NCBI GenBank assembly: GCA_021786265.1
Contig: JAJYNP010000181.1
Location: 1-39,346, forward strand
Reading direction: 5' to 3'
Source of the DNA: Chloroflexota bacterium
Lineage (GTDB): Bacteria > Chloroflexota > Limnocylindria > Limnocylindrales > CSP1-4
DNA length: 39,346 bases
The first letter of the stretch is position 1, and every line of letters begins with the position of its first letter. The notes under the pieces were generated by a model. The model was not told the origin of the DNA and ran no database searches. It saw nothing but the letters and a program-made list of their open reading frames with translations. Shown here in pieces: positions 1-8,545 of the stretch. Both the position numbers and the translations under genes were made by a program.

Positions 1-145
1 CGCCGATCCCGGCTCCGACGTCAACCTATTTAGTGCCTACGCCTCACACCGTGAGACGAACGCCAATCGTGCTCAGACCAGGATCGATTCGTGCTCACGG
101 CCGAGCGGACGGCCGTAGGAGCTTCGGGCTAATCAGGCCGTTCGA

Positions 146-1078
146 TCACGCCGGGGCGGGCTGACCGCGCTGCCGCCGGTCTGGGCTCACGGCGGCCGCC
201 GGCACCGCGTCCGCACGGGCCGAAATGCCGACTGCCAAGGCGGCATCCAGCAAGCTAACACCGAGGATCATGAGCCCGGCCTGGGCGTCCCAGCGCGGGT
301 TGCCACCCCAGGCGACGCCGAACAGGCGCGGCACGATCATGAACAACTCGACGAGCAGCCCAGCCAGCAGCCAGCACGCGCCGCCCAGTATGGCCAGCAG
401 CCAGCCTCGGCGCGGCGCCCTCCGCTCCAGCGCGGCGCCCATGCTGACCCAGAGGACCACCCCTACCATGAGCGGTTGCAGGACGGCGGGTGCGATGGTC
501 GTCACGGTGGCCAGCGCGTCGGGGCCGCTCCCGTACCGGATGAGGAGCCCCAGCATCGCGAGGGCGCCGACTGCGGGGAGCAGGAAGACCGCCGCGCCGA
601 GGGTGCGGGCAAGGCGCGGGGCGGGAGGCCCGCCGCGTGGCAGGAGCCCGGCCCCCACCAGCAGCGCGCCGCCAAGCGCGGCAACCGGCGCGGCCATGCC
701 CAGCCGGAACGCGAGCTGGTCGATAGTGACCAGCCAGGCCAGCGACGACGAGAACAACGGCCCCCACATCACGAGCGAGGCCGCGGCGCTGACGATCTCC
801 GCGGCGGCGAGGAGCAGTGTCCCGGCCAGCAGCAGCCGATTGGTCCGCGGCGCGTCCGGCTGGCCGACCAGGAGCGCTGCCGGGAGCAAGACCGCGGGGA
901 AGCCCGCCAGCGAGGTCAGGATCACATCCGGCGAGGCGCCCATGACGCGGCTCGACAGATAGGGCGCAAACGACGCGAGGCGCAGGGCTCCGTCGAGGAC
1001 GATGAGCGCGACGGCCACCCGCATGAGGGGTGCGGGGCGCCGACGGGCGACCCGGGGTGTCACTGGCGAGAGGTCCAT
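146..1078 (-). CDS. Polytopic membrane protein of unknown function
   Basis: I do not recognise the family. The protein is about 310 aa and dominated by Ala/Leu/Val/Gly-rich hydrophobic stretches separated by short Arg/Pro-rich loops, which suggests about seven or eight membrane segments. The first begins near residue 19 and the last near residue 275, and a polar Arg/Pro/Ala tail follows. I chose the ATG at 1078 because a GAGGTC-like purine stretch lies just upstream; an in-frame TTG 14 codons earlier is possible. No enzymatic motif is visible. It is the leftmost gene, convergent with nothing obvious, and separated by about 250 bases from the next minus-strand gene. A membrane role is inferred only from hydrophobicity. 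Confidence 0.6.
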   Translation of the reverse strand: MDLSPVTPRVARRRPAPLMRVAVALIVLDGALRLASFAPYLSSRVMGASPDVILTSLAGFPAVLLPAALLVGQPDAPRTNRLLLAGTLLLAAAEIVSAAASLVMWGPLFSSSLAWLVTIDQLAFRLGMAAPVAALGGALLVGAGLLPRGGPPAPRLARTLGAAVFLLPAVGALAMLGLLIRYGSGPDALATVTTIAPAVLQPLMVGVVLWVSMGAALERRAPRRGWLLAILGGACWLLAGLLVELFMIVPRLFGVAWGGNPRWDAQAGLMILGVSLLDAALAVGISARADAVPAAAVSPDRRQRGQPAPA

Positions 1079-1332
1079 GACCTCGGCCCCGTTCACGGAC
1101 CAAGTATGCGCTGGCGCCAACGTCGGCGATGGTCGCTAGAAGGACCGCCTTCCGGTTCGACCCAGACGCGGCTGTTCAGGTGCGACCATCAGGGCCTGGC
1201 GCGGCGCTGCCTTTTCGGCACACAGCAAAGCGGCGACGACCCGGGCACGGGTCGGGCCGTTGGTCTACCTCGTCCGGTGCCAGCCTACCCGTTGGCAGAT
1301 GTCAGGCACATGGCACGTCCTCTTACCGCCAG

Positions 1333-1776
1333 TCATGCGACAACGACGGGCATGTGTTTCACGGCTCGGCCTGGTGACCATTCAACACGCTCAGGCGACC
1401 TCACGCCGTCCGGACCAGTCGTGAACACCATCCTGGGGACCGGGCGCTCTTCGTAGCTGAGGTACTCACCTCCCTCGTGGTCGCTTTCGACGCGAAGGCC
1501 TCGGACTTTCCTGGCCCACAGATACGGGTTGTGCCCGCACATCAGGCGCTCGGGACCATCCCTTCGGACTGGATACGGGGTTTGACCTAGGTCTCGGGCG
1601 AACAGCGCCTGTTCATCGGCGGTGTAGGCCTCGGCGGCATACAGCGCCCCCAGTAGCACACTGACCGTATGCTCACCGAGTCGCGGACTGAGGATCAGGA
1701 ACTTCCTTCCGGGCCGGCGAGCATGCTCCCCGGCCCATTGCCACTCGATAAGCCACGCCGAGATCCCACGTCTCAC
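1333..1776 (-). CDS. Hypothetical protein, 147 aa
   Basis: Unrecognised soluble protein starting at GTG. It has a mixed composition rich in Trp, Tyr, Arg and Glu, including the stretches AWLIEWQWAGEHA near the N-terminus and CGHNPYLWARK in the middle. There is no signal peptide, membrane segment or catalytic motif I can name. It lies head-to-head with the plus-strand gene at 1900, with about 120 bases between the starts, so the two may share a divergent promoter region. The surrounding DNA reads less GC-rich than the core genes, as expected for accessory DNA. The balanced amino-acid composition, unlike the Arg/Ala/Pro-rich shadow frames nearby, supports a real gene. Confidence 0.5.
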   Translation of the reverse strand: MRRGISAWLIEWQWAGEHARRPGRKFLILSPRLGEHTVSVLLGALYAAEAYTADEQALFARDLGQTPYPVRRDGPERLMCGHNPYLWARKVRGLRVESDHEGGEYLSYEERPVPRMVFTTGPDGVRSPERVEWSPGRAVKHMPVVVA

Positions 1777-1899
1777 GGATCGCGCCTCCGGCTTCTGAAC
1801 TTCGCGACTCTGACCGGGTAGCCGCGGATACAGCTCAGCGGCGCTGTACGATCCATTGGCCCCGCCGCTGATAAGGGGCCGCTCTTGGGGATACGAGAC

Positions 1900-2820
1900 A
1901 TGGCTGCAATCGAAGCACAGCCTCTTGTGCTCTGGCTCATCGATCCTCCCTCCACCGGGCAGGCCAGCATTGGTCAGTTCGTCTTGATCCGCCTCGATCG
2001 CGCTGCATCCAATGCCGAACGTGGCCTGAGGCTCGTCATTGAGTACCGCCCCCCTGCGGAGGGCGAGCCCAACAGGCTCGTCTCGCTTGAACTCGGCGTG
2101 CGGTCAGTCTATTCAGTCCCGCGCACCTATGGCCGCGTAGTGCTGGGCGGAACTCGCAATCGCAGCCTGTCGCGTGACCCCAACACGTGGCCATGGCTTT
2201 GGCACTTGGCGGATGAGGACATCGAGGCCATCGAGCGAGACCGCGGGGCGCCGGGAGGCGCGACCGAGGTTGTGTTCAACCTTGACGTCGAGGGGATCGC
2301 GATGCTGCAGGACCAGCCGTGGGGCTTCTTCGGCAGCACGCAGTTTCGGATGGCAACGCAGACTTGGCTCGAACTCATCGCGATCCTTGGGTACAACACT
2401 CCGCCATCCGTTGCTGCCCTGGCCGCGGCGGCCCTAACCGGAGACGCCTCCTGGGCCCGCGCGGAAGAGCGGTTGCGCGATGCGTGGCAGCATCTCCAGC
2501 GCGGTGAGGATCGACAAGCTCTTACCTCGGCGTACCTGAAGTTCGACCAAATCGTGCGTAACCCATATCGGGCCGCATGGGGGGACGCCCTATTTGCCGA
2601 GGATGAGCCGCACGAGAAGGCCGACGTGGTTGGGGCGCTTCTGAAGGCGCACGCGAGCATCCTGAACAAGCTAGGGAGGCACCCTTCGGATGAGGCATCC
2701 CCGAAGGAACGAGGGATGTTGCCGCTCGATCATTGGGAGACCGAACTTGCGCTGGCGCTGTCTCAGCTTCTCTTGACGGCAGCCGAGCGATGGGGGGCGA
2801 TCAAAGCCGCAAACGAGTGA
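1900..2820 (+). CDS. Hypothetical two-part protein, 306 aa
   Basis: Unrecognised. I chose the ATG at 1900, about ten bases after a GGGG stretch; an in-frame TTG lies five codons upstream. The first ~150 residues look beta-rich (alternating hydrophobics such as QFVLIRLDRA and LRLVIEYRP) and include an Arg/Trp-rich stretch around NTWPWLWHLADED. The second half looks helical, with a charged segment (residues ~210-300) ending HWETELALALSQLLLTAAE. No signal peptide or membrane segment is seen. It sits in the accessory segment, divergent from the 147-aa gene and facing the minus-strand gene at 2893-3333. A role in a mobile or defence module is possible from location alone; no domain supports it. 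Confidence 0.6.
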   Translation: MAAIEAQPLVLWLIDPPSTGQASIGQFVLIRLDRAASNAERGLRLVIEYRPPAEGEPNRLVSLELGVRSVYSVPRTYGRVVLGGTRNRSLSRDPNTWPWLWHLADEDIEAIERDRGAPGGATEVVFNLDVEGIAMLQDQPWGFFGSTQFRMATQTWLELIAILGYNTPPSVAALAAAALTGDASWARAEERLRDAWQHLQRGEDRQALTSAYLKFDQIVRNPYRAAWGDALFAEDEPHEKADVVGALLKAHASILNKLGRHPSDEASPKERGMLPLDHWETELALALSQLLLTAAERWGAIKAANE

Positions 2821-2892
2821 CGCGCTGAAGTCCACCGCTTCGCCAGAGTGAGTCCTCACGGGTGGGATACGCTTGACGGTGGCGTACGGGCA

Positions 2893-3333
2893 TCAGATCT
2901 TCCCACCGGCTGCCACGAACGCATCACGGACAACGGTGACCATGTCGTTGCCGACGGCGAGGAGGTCATACGCGTTGTCTCTGGCCGCCTGGCGCGTGCT
3001 GCGGGGTTGACGGATGGTGGGGACCGCGGCGCGTGCCTTCCACGCGTATCCGCGACGCGATGGAAACAACCTCACGAGGCCTGCGCCATCGTCCCAGCTG
3101 ACGGGCGCGACCACAATGAGCCCGTGCGCGATGTGGTCGCGTGCCCAGTGCATCGCGAGGACCAGGGGCTCTTTGCCCCGGCCATTGGCCTCGGCGAACG
3201 CACACAGCCAGAACAGCGTCTCCCCGAGATCCACGAAGACATCATCCGGGGGACCTTTGGCGGCAGCGGCAGCGAGCCTGTGGAAAGCGGCCACGAAAGC
3301 CGCTGCGAGACGATCTGAGCCGGCAGAGCTCAT
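2893..3333 (-). CDS. Hypothetical protein, 146 aa
   Basis: Unrecognised small soluble protein. The reading frame stays open to 3531, but the upstream part is Arg/Pro-rich and overlaps the end of the helicase fragment. I therefore take the internal ATG at 3333 (MSSAGSDRLAAAF). The N-terminal half looks helical (LFWLCAFAEANG, LAMHWARDHIAHGLIVVAP), followed by a basic stretch near residues 95-115 and a helical C-terminus ending GGKI. It resembles, only in general feel, small accessory proteins with a helical 'single-chain' fold common in actinobacterial genomes, and I assign no function. It lies between the unrecognised plus-strand gene and the truncated helicase. Confidence 0.45.
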   Translation of the reverse strand: MSSAGSDRLAAAFVAAFHRLAAAAAKGPPDDVFVDLGETLFWLCAFAEANGRGKEPLVLAMHWARDHIAHGLIVVAPVSWDDGAGLVRLFPSRRGYAWKARAAVPTIRQPRSTRQAARDNAYDLLAVGNDMVTVVRDAFVAAGGKI

Positions 3334-3427
3334 ACGGCCCCGAAGGTTACCGCGGCGCCGAGGCTCGCCGTGAGGCAGTGCGTATCCCACGGGTACGACA
3401 CGATCCGGAGGCCGATGCTCGGACAGA

Positions 3428-4405
3428 TCACGCAGCCCACACCAGTGCGCGGGCCAGCGAGTCCGGCACGACGATCCAAGTGATGGGAACCGGTGGTTCA
3501 AGCCCTCTCGCCCCGACCACAACCAGCTCATCGTCTCGGAGGCTGGCGCTGGCCAAACCTGCCCCGCACGTCACTTCGTGTGAGCTGCGCTTGAGGTCCC
3601 TACGGTGAACTAAGCGCTTGACGTCCGCGAGGCGCCACGCGTAGATGGTCTGGTCGTCATCCCCAACCAGGAAGATGCGGTTGGCCGGAGCGGCCAGGAG
3701 CAGTGCGAGCCGCAGCTGGCTGCGGTCCACGTCCTGGACCTCATCGACCAGCAACTGGGCGCACCGGCCTCGCCACCGGGCGAGGAGGGCCGCGTCGTCG
3801 GCCAGCGCGACCAGCGCGCGCCGGACGAGATCGTCGAAGTCGAGCCCGCGCCGTTCGACAAGGGCGGACTCGTACCGCAGGAACGCCCGGACGACGGGGC
3901 CGGCGGGTTCGCCCCGACCCTCCGCTGCCTCGACCTCCCGTGCCAGCCGGGCCGTGTCCACGGCCAGGTCGAGCTTGAGACGCGAGAATCCGTCGTCGAG
4001 ACGCTGGAACTCGGGCGCGGAGAGCTCGCCCTCGATCTCGCGCAGGAGGACACGCCGGTCGACGAGCGGGTCGACGGGCTGACCGGCGTCGATCAGGATC
4101 TCGCGGCCGAGCGCGTGAAAGGTCCGGACTCGAACCCCGTCGGGGGGATGGCCGAGCGGCTCGAGAGCCGCCGCGACGCGCTCGCCGAGTTCATCGGCGG
4201 CGCGCTTGTTGAACGTCACGGCGCAGACGTCCTCGGGCGGAGTTCCGGTCCCGACGAGCCAGGCGATCCGCGCGACGAGCGTGGTGGTCTTGCCGCTCCC
4301 GGCCGGGGCGACGCACAGCACGGGCCCGGGCGGGGCGGTCGCCGCGGCGCGCTGGTCCGGCGCGAGACGGGCCAGGCGTTCCTCGACCGCCGGATGCAGC
4401 GGCAT
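3428..4405 (-). CDS. Truncated UvrD/Rep-family helicase (N-terminal half only)
   Basis: Superfamily 1 DNA helicases unwind DNA with ATP; complete members run about 650-750 aa. Here the N-terminal motor region is intact: Walker A as CVAPAGSGKTTTL near residue 35, motif Ia as VTFNKRAADEL, motif II as LLVDEVQDVD, and motif III as VGDDDQTIYAWR. Family resemblance stops at LADVKRLVH (near base 3610). The last ~60 residues are unrelated and read through a tRNA-3'-end-like sequence. Motifs IV-VI and the whole 2A/2B region are missing, so helicase activity is unlikely and this is probably a gene remnant. I prefer the ATG at 4405 (MPLHPAVEERL); the frame stays open to a TTG at 4498. It is divergent from the 5'-nucleotidase gene. 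Confidence 0.7.
   Translation of the reverse strand: MPLHPAVEERLARLAPDQRAAATAPPGPVLCVAPAGSGKTTTLVARIAWLVGTGTPPEDVCAVTFNKRAADELGERVAAALEPLGHPPDGVRVRTFHALGREILIDAGQPVDPLVDRRVLLREIEGELSAPEFQRLDDGFSRLKLDLAVDTARLAREVEAAEGRGEPAGPVVRAFLRYESALVERRGLDFDDLVRRALVALADDAALLARWRGRCAQLLVDEVQDVDRSQLRLALLLAAPANRIFLVGDDDQTIYAWRLADVKRLVHRRDLKRSSHEVTCGAGLASASLRDDELVVVGARGLEPPVPITWIVVPDSLARALVWAA
3504..3534 (+). other. tRNA 3'-end-like remnant, candidate attachment site
   Basis: The sequence GGTGGTTCAAGCCCTCT folds as a T-arm: a 5-bp stem with one T-T mismatch and the loop TTCAAGC. It is followed by CGCCCCG, a discriminator A and CCA, so it looks like the last third of a tRNA gene. No matching acceptor 5' strand (CGGGGCG), D-arm or anticodon stem lies upstream, so no tRNA is encoded. 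Such 3' fragments are typical of att sites left by integrases that target tRNA genes. No integrase gene is visible in the window. Confidence 0.4.
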
Positions 4406-4453
4406 GCAGGAATGGTGAAGGTCTGTCCTCAGTGACGACTCATCGACGGCTTG

Positions 4454-4520
4454 CCGCGGGATCACCCGCGGCTTCACGGGGTCGCGGAGACTACCCAAAC
4501 GGGTAGGAGCCGACTATCCT
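4454..4520 (+). promoter_or_regulatory. Candidate promoter/operator of the 5'-nucleotidase gene
   Basis: This divergent intergenic region holds two inverted repeats: CCGCGGG-ATCA-CCCGCGG (4454-4471) and CTACCC-AAAC-GGGTAG (4491-4506). The second ends eight bases before TATCCT (4515-4520), a plausible -10 box about 115 bases upstream of the nucleotidase start. A palindrome overlapping the space between -35 and -10 is where a repressor would bind. No direct evidence of function is available. Confidence 0.35.
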
Positions 4521-4633
4521 GTCCGGAAGGGGGGAGCGAGGTGCGCCCGGGTGCCCAAGGGCGGGCGTCGTGGCCCGTCCATCCCCGGGCGCAGACGGCG
4601 GACACGCGTCCCTTCCGCCAGGGGAGGTGCTCG

Positions 4634-7600
4634 ATGCATCGTTCCATGGGCCTGCGCCGGCTGGCGCTGGTCGGTGCCGTGGTGCTCGTTGGCGGCTTGA
4701 TACCGGGCCGGCCACCACACGCCGTCGCCGCGTCCACGGTCACCTTCACGATCCTCCACACGAACGACTTCCACGGGCAGCTGGAAGCGTCGGGCAGCAA
4801 CCCCGGGATGGCCCGAGTTGCGGCCGTTGTGAACGGCGTCCGCGACTCCGTTGGCGCCAGCAACGTCCTGCTGGTGGATGCCGGGGACGAGATGCAGGGC
4901 TCCCTGCTCTCCAACCTGCAGAAGGGCGCCCCGACCATCGCGACGTTCAACACGATGGGGTACCAGGTGGCCACCTTCGGCAACCACGAGTTCGACTGGG
5001 GTCAGTCGGTGCTCGGTGACCGGACGACCCAGGCCACGTATCCCTTCGTCACGGCCAACATCGTGAAGAACGACACCGGCAACTGCTCGACGGCCGGCTG
5101 GACGAAGCCCGACTTCGCGGATGCGGCGTACGTCGTGCAGACCGTCGCCGGGGTGAAGGTGGCGTTCGTCGGCGTTACGACGCAGGAGACGCCGACCATC
5201 ACGATAGCGTCGGCCACCGCCGGCCTCTGCTTCAAGGATCCGGCCGAGTCGATCGAGCACTACTACGCCGACATGACGGCCGCTGCCGACGTCATCGTGG
5301 TCCTGAGCCACCTCGGGTTCAACGACGGCGGCTACGGCTACGGCATCCCCGTGTACGGCGACAAGACCCTCGCCCAGAAGCTGATCGACGCCGGCAAGCC
5401 GGTGCCGCTCATCATCGGCGGGCACAGCCACACTGACCTTGGTCCGGTCGTGCAGTCGACGCCTCCGCTCGATCCGGCTCCCACGCCGCCGGCATACGCG
5501 GTGATCGGCAACAAGACCTCGGTGGTCCAGGCCTACTACAGCGGACGCCGCGTGGGCGATGCGAGCCTGACGTTCGACCCGGTGAGCGGGAATGTGTCGG
5601 TCGCCTGGCAGAGCCTGGCCGTGAGCCCGAAGGGCGCCGAGGACCCGACCGTCAAGGACCTCGTTGCCACGTATGCGAACGATGAGGCCTACCAGAAGCT
5701 CATCACCCAGCCGATCGGCTACACGCAGGTCGACCTGCTCCGAGACTACAACGGCGACAACATGATGGGCGACTTCGTCGATGACGCCATCTACAACGCG
5801 CTGAACACCGACGCGACGAGCGCCAACGACGTCGACCTGTTCTTCAACAACGCCGGTGGCATTCGGGTCGACTGGTGCGCCAAGCCCGATGGCTCCGGTG
5901 GGTACTCCTGGAGCAGCACGCCGGCCGACTGCACGAAGTCGGGCGTCTGGTCTCACGACCCGATGCTGCTGAACTACGGGCAGATGTTCACCATCCTGCC
6001 CTTCGGCAACGCGACCGTCGTCGGGAGCATGACCGGCGCGCAGATCCTGCAGGTGCTGAACCAGAGCGCGACCCTGAACAAGGGCGCGATCCAGCCGGCG
6101 GGCGTCGAATACAAGTTCTACGCGTACAAGGACGCCAATCCCGGCCCACAGCCGTACGCCTGGGGCGCGTTCGACGCATGCGTGGTCAACAGGACCACGA
6201 AGGCCTGCGACCCGCTCGACCTGAACAAGACGTACCGGGTGGGGACGAACGAGTTCCTCGCCCCGGCGGGCGGTGACAACTACGCCGCGTTCAAGTACAT
6301 GACCGGTATCTCCTACTGGGGCGACATGCTGAACCTCGTCGACCAGTACGTCGCGGACCACTACACGCAGGCCAACCCGTACAAGGGTCCGAACGGCGAC
6401 GGGACACTGGACGGCCGGATCAGGCGCGATGGAACCGACACGCCGAACAGCGGCAGCATCGTGCCGATCACGATCCTGCACAATAACGACTCGCACGGGA
6501 ACCTCGCCCAGGGCACGTACGTGGGTATGACCCAGCTGGCAACGCTGATCAGGCAGGAAGAGAAGCACAACCCGGGCCGGACACTCCTGCTGAATGGCGG
6601 CGACCAGATCCAGGGCGACGCGATGATGTACTACTTCAAGACGTCGTACTCAGGCAAGGCCAGCGATGGCACCGTGCTTCCCGACACGCTGAAGACCAAC
6701 CCGATGATGGCGGTCATGAACGCGCTCGGCTACGACGCGATGACCCTGGGGAACCACGAGTTCAACTTCGGCAGCAGCGTCTTCAAGGGCGTGCTGGGCC
6801 AGGCGGACTTCCCGATCCTCGGCGCCAACGTGTCGGACACGGGCGCGTATGGACTCGCGGCCGCTGACGGCGGGCAGGGTGTCAAGCCCTACATCGAAAA
6901 GGACCTCGGCGGGATCAAGGTCGCGATCCTGGGGATCACCAACCACCGGGTCCCGAACTACGAGCTCCCGAGCAACATCCAGGGCCTGACCTTCAGCAAC
7001 CCGATCACGGTCGGCAAGCAGTACGCGCCCGAGCTGCAGGCCCGGGACGATGTGGTGATCGCGCTGACCCACATCGGGTTCACGACCAACCCGAAGAGCG
7101 TCGAGGTCGACAACAACGTCGACACCAATTTCGCGGCGGACGTCCCGGGGGTGGACGCCATCGTCGGCGCCCACAGCCACACGAACCCGGCCAGCCCGGA
7201 GGCTCCATACAAGTTCCTGCCGACGATCGTCGCCGGTCCTGACGGCGAACCGGTGATCATCAACCAGGCGTACCGCTACAACAACACGCTCGGCGAGGTC
7301 GTTCTGGGTGTCCTGCCCAAGATCACGGGCACGATTGCCGATGTTGGCACTCTCTTCTCCTGGGGCCAGATCGACAACGCTGGCGTCCGCGACAGCTTGC
7401 TCGCCAAGCTCTCGGCGATCCAGGCGTCACTCGGCAGCGGCCAGGTCAAGACGGCCGCCAACCAGCTCAACGCGTTCATCAACGCGGTCGATGCGCAGCG
7501 CGGCAAGCACGTCAGCGCCGCGGCCGCCGACCAGCTCGTCGCCGATGCACGCTGGATGATCGCCCACCAGGGTGGCTACGGCGTCGTCACCCGCGCGGGA

Positions 7601-8383
7601 CAGTACATCTCGGTCAAGAGCGACACCCCCGAGGACCCGGCGATCAAGGCGATCGTCGACCCGTACGTCGCGGCCCTCAACACCTACCAGAACCAGACCG
7701 TGGGCGTCACCACCGCCCCCATCGACGCCCTCAAGGCGTTCACCCAGGAGACGACCGGCGCCAACCTTCAGGCGGACGCTTCCGTCTTCGAACTCGCGAA
7801 GAACGGCATCACCGACGTGGACGTCCATCTGTCAGGCGCGATGACCAACAAGGCGGTCGCGACGGACGCGACGCCGACAAACCCGGTCACCCTCAAGGTG
7901 TCCGACATGTTCACCCTGATGCCGTACGAGAATTCGCTGGTCGTGCTCAAGATGAATGGACCCCAGATCAAGGCGGTCCTCGAGCGCGCCTACCGCAACT
8001 ATTACTACTACAAATACGTGCCCGGCTATGGCGGGTATTCGTACTACACCACGTGCATGATCGACACGAACTCGGTCGGCAAGATCACCTACAGGGATAC
8101 CTCACCGTCGTTACCTGACGGGAACAACGTCGTGTCGCTGAAGATCAACGGCACGGCCATCGACTTCAGTGACGCCACGAAGTACTACAACGTCTCGACG
8201 GTGAACTACCTGGCCGCCGGGTCGTGCAACTTCAACGACAGCGGCGTGAGTCTGTGGCCGCTCGACCAGATCGCCCACGACACCCAGTACTACGTCCGGG
8301 ATGCGGTCATCGACTACATCAAGGACAAGGGAACCGTGTCGCCGGCCGTCGAGGGGAGGCTGGTCTTCCAGACGGCCCCGTAG
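4634..8383 (+). CDS. Secreted tandem 5'-nucleotidase / cyclic phosphodiesterase
   Basis: Extracellular enzyme of the 5'-nucleotidase/2',3'-cyclic phosphodiesterase family, which removes phosphate from nucleotides using two metal ions. At 1249 aa it is about twice the usual length and holds two copies of the fold. Copy 1 (residues ~40-590) has HTNDFHG, DAGDEMQG, GNHEFDWG, LSHLGF and GGHSHTD, followed by a C-terminal substrate domain with NNAGGIRVD. Copy 2 (residues ~610-1245) has HNNDSHG, NGGDQIQG, GNHEFNFG, THIGF and GAHSHT, then its own C-terminal domain (GANLQADASVF, LMPYENSLVVLKM). A signal peptide occupies residues ~5-32 (LALVGAVVLVGGLI). The ATG at 4634 is preceded by GGGGAGG. No LPXTG or lipobox anchor is seen, so release is likely. 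It probably scavenges phosphate or nucleosides. Confidence 0.88.
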   Translation: MHRSMGLRRLALVGAVVLVGGLIPGRPPHAVAASTVTFTILHTNDFHGQLEASGSNPGMARVAAVVNGVRDSVGASNVLLVDAGDEMQGSLLSNLQKGAPTIATFNTMGYQVATFGNHEFDWGQSVLGDRTTQATYPFVTANIVKNDTGNCSTAGWTKPDFADAAYVVQTVAGVKVAFVGVTTQETPTITIASATAGLCFKDPAESIEHYYADMTAAADVIVVLSHLGFNDGGYGYGIPVYGDKTLAQKLIDAGKPVPLIIGGHSHTDLGPVVQSTPPLDPAPTPPAYAVIGNKTSVVQAYYSGRRVGDASLTFDPVSGNVSVAWQSLAVSPKGAEDPTVKDLVATYANDEAYQKLITQPIGYTQVDLLRDYNGDNMMGDFVDDAIYNALNTDATSANDVDLFFNNAGGIRVDWCAKPDGSGGYSWSSTPADCTKSGVWSHDPMLLNYGQMFTILPFGNATVVGSMTGAQILQVLNQSATLNKGAIQPAGVEYKFYAYKDANPGPQPYAWGAFDACVVNRTTKACDPLDLNKTYRVGTNEFLAPAGGDNYAAFKYMTGISYWGDMLNLVDQYVADHYTQANPYKGPNGDGTLDGRIRRDGTDTPNSGSIVPITILHNNDSHGNLAQGTYVGMTQLATLIRQEEKHNPGRTLLLNGGDQIQGDAMMYYFKTSYSGKASDGTVLPDTLKTNPMMAVMNALGYDAMTLGNHEFNFGSSVFKGVLGQADFPILGANVSDTGAYGLAAADGGQGVKPYIEKDLGGIKVAILGITNHRVPNYELPSNIQGLTFSNPITVGKQYAPELQARDDVVIALTHIGFTTNPKSVEVDNNVDTNFAADVPGVDAIVGAHSHTNPASPEAPYKFLPTIVAGPDGEPVIINQAYRYNNTLGEVVLGVLPKITGTIADVGTLFSWGQIDNAGVRDSLLAKLSAIQASLGSGQVKTAANQLNAFINAVDAQRGKHVSAAAADQLVADARWMIAHQGGYGVVTRAGQYISVKSDTPEDPAIKAIVDPYVAALNTYQNQTVGVTTAPIDALKAFTQETTGANLQADASVFELAKNGITDVDVHLSGAMTNKAVATDATPTNPVTLKVSDMFTLMPYENSLVVLKMNGPQIKAVLERAYRNYYYYKYVPGYGGYSYYTTCMIDTNSVGKITYRDTSPSLPDGNNVVSLKINGTAIDFSDATKYYNVSTVNYLAAGSCNFNDSGVSLWPLDQIAHDTQYYVRDAVIDYIKDKGTVSPAVEGRLVFQTAP

Positions 8384-8430
8384 TCTCCCGGTTCCGGGTG
8401 CCCGAGCGCCCGGGATGCCGGAACAGCGCG

Positions 8431-8458
8431 AGTGGCCCGGTGGCAACACCGGGCCACT
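8431..8458 (+). terminator. Hairpin terminator after the nucleotidase gene
   Basis: AGTGGCCCGGTG and CACCGGGCCACT form a perfect 12-bp stem closed by a GCAA tetraloop, followed by a short TCTAT. It lies about 50 bases after the nucleotidase stop. The U-tract is poor, so termination may be partial. Confidence 0.65.
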
Positions 8459-8545
8459 TCTATGCCGGCCGGCGCAGCCCGGCGATCGCGTGAAGCGCGC
8501 GGACGTGGTAGAGAGGCCGGGATACGGAGCACGGGGAGAGAGACC

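Noticed and set aside
225..1456. Long plus-strand open frames opposite the membrane protein
   Set aside because: Arg/Gln/Pro-rich, with no recognisable motif; typical GC-rich shadows of the minus-strand gene.
4514..6568. 684-aa minus-strand open frame opposite the nucleotidase
   Set aside because: Val/Arg/Asp-rich composition typical of the antisense frame; the plus-strand frame carries complete catalytic motifs.
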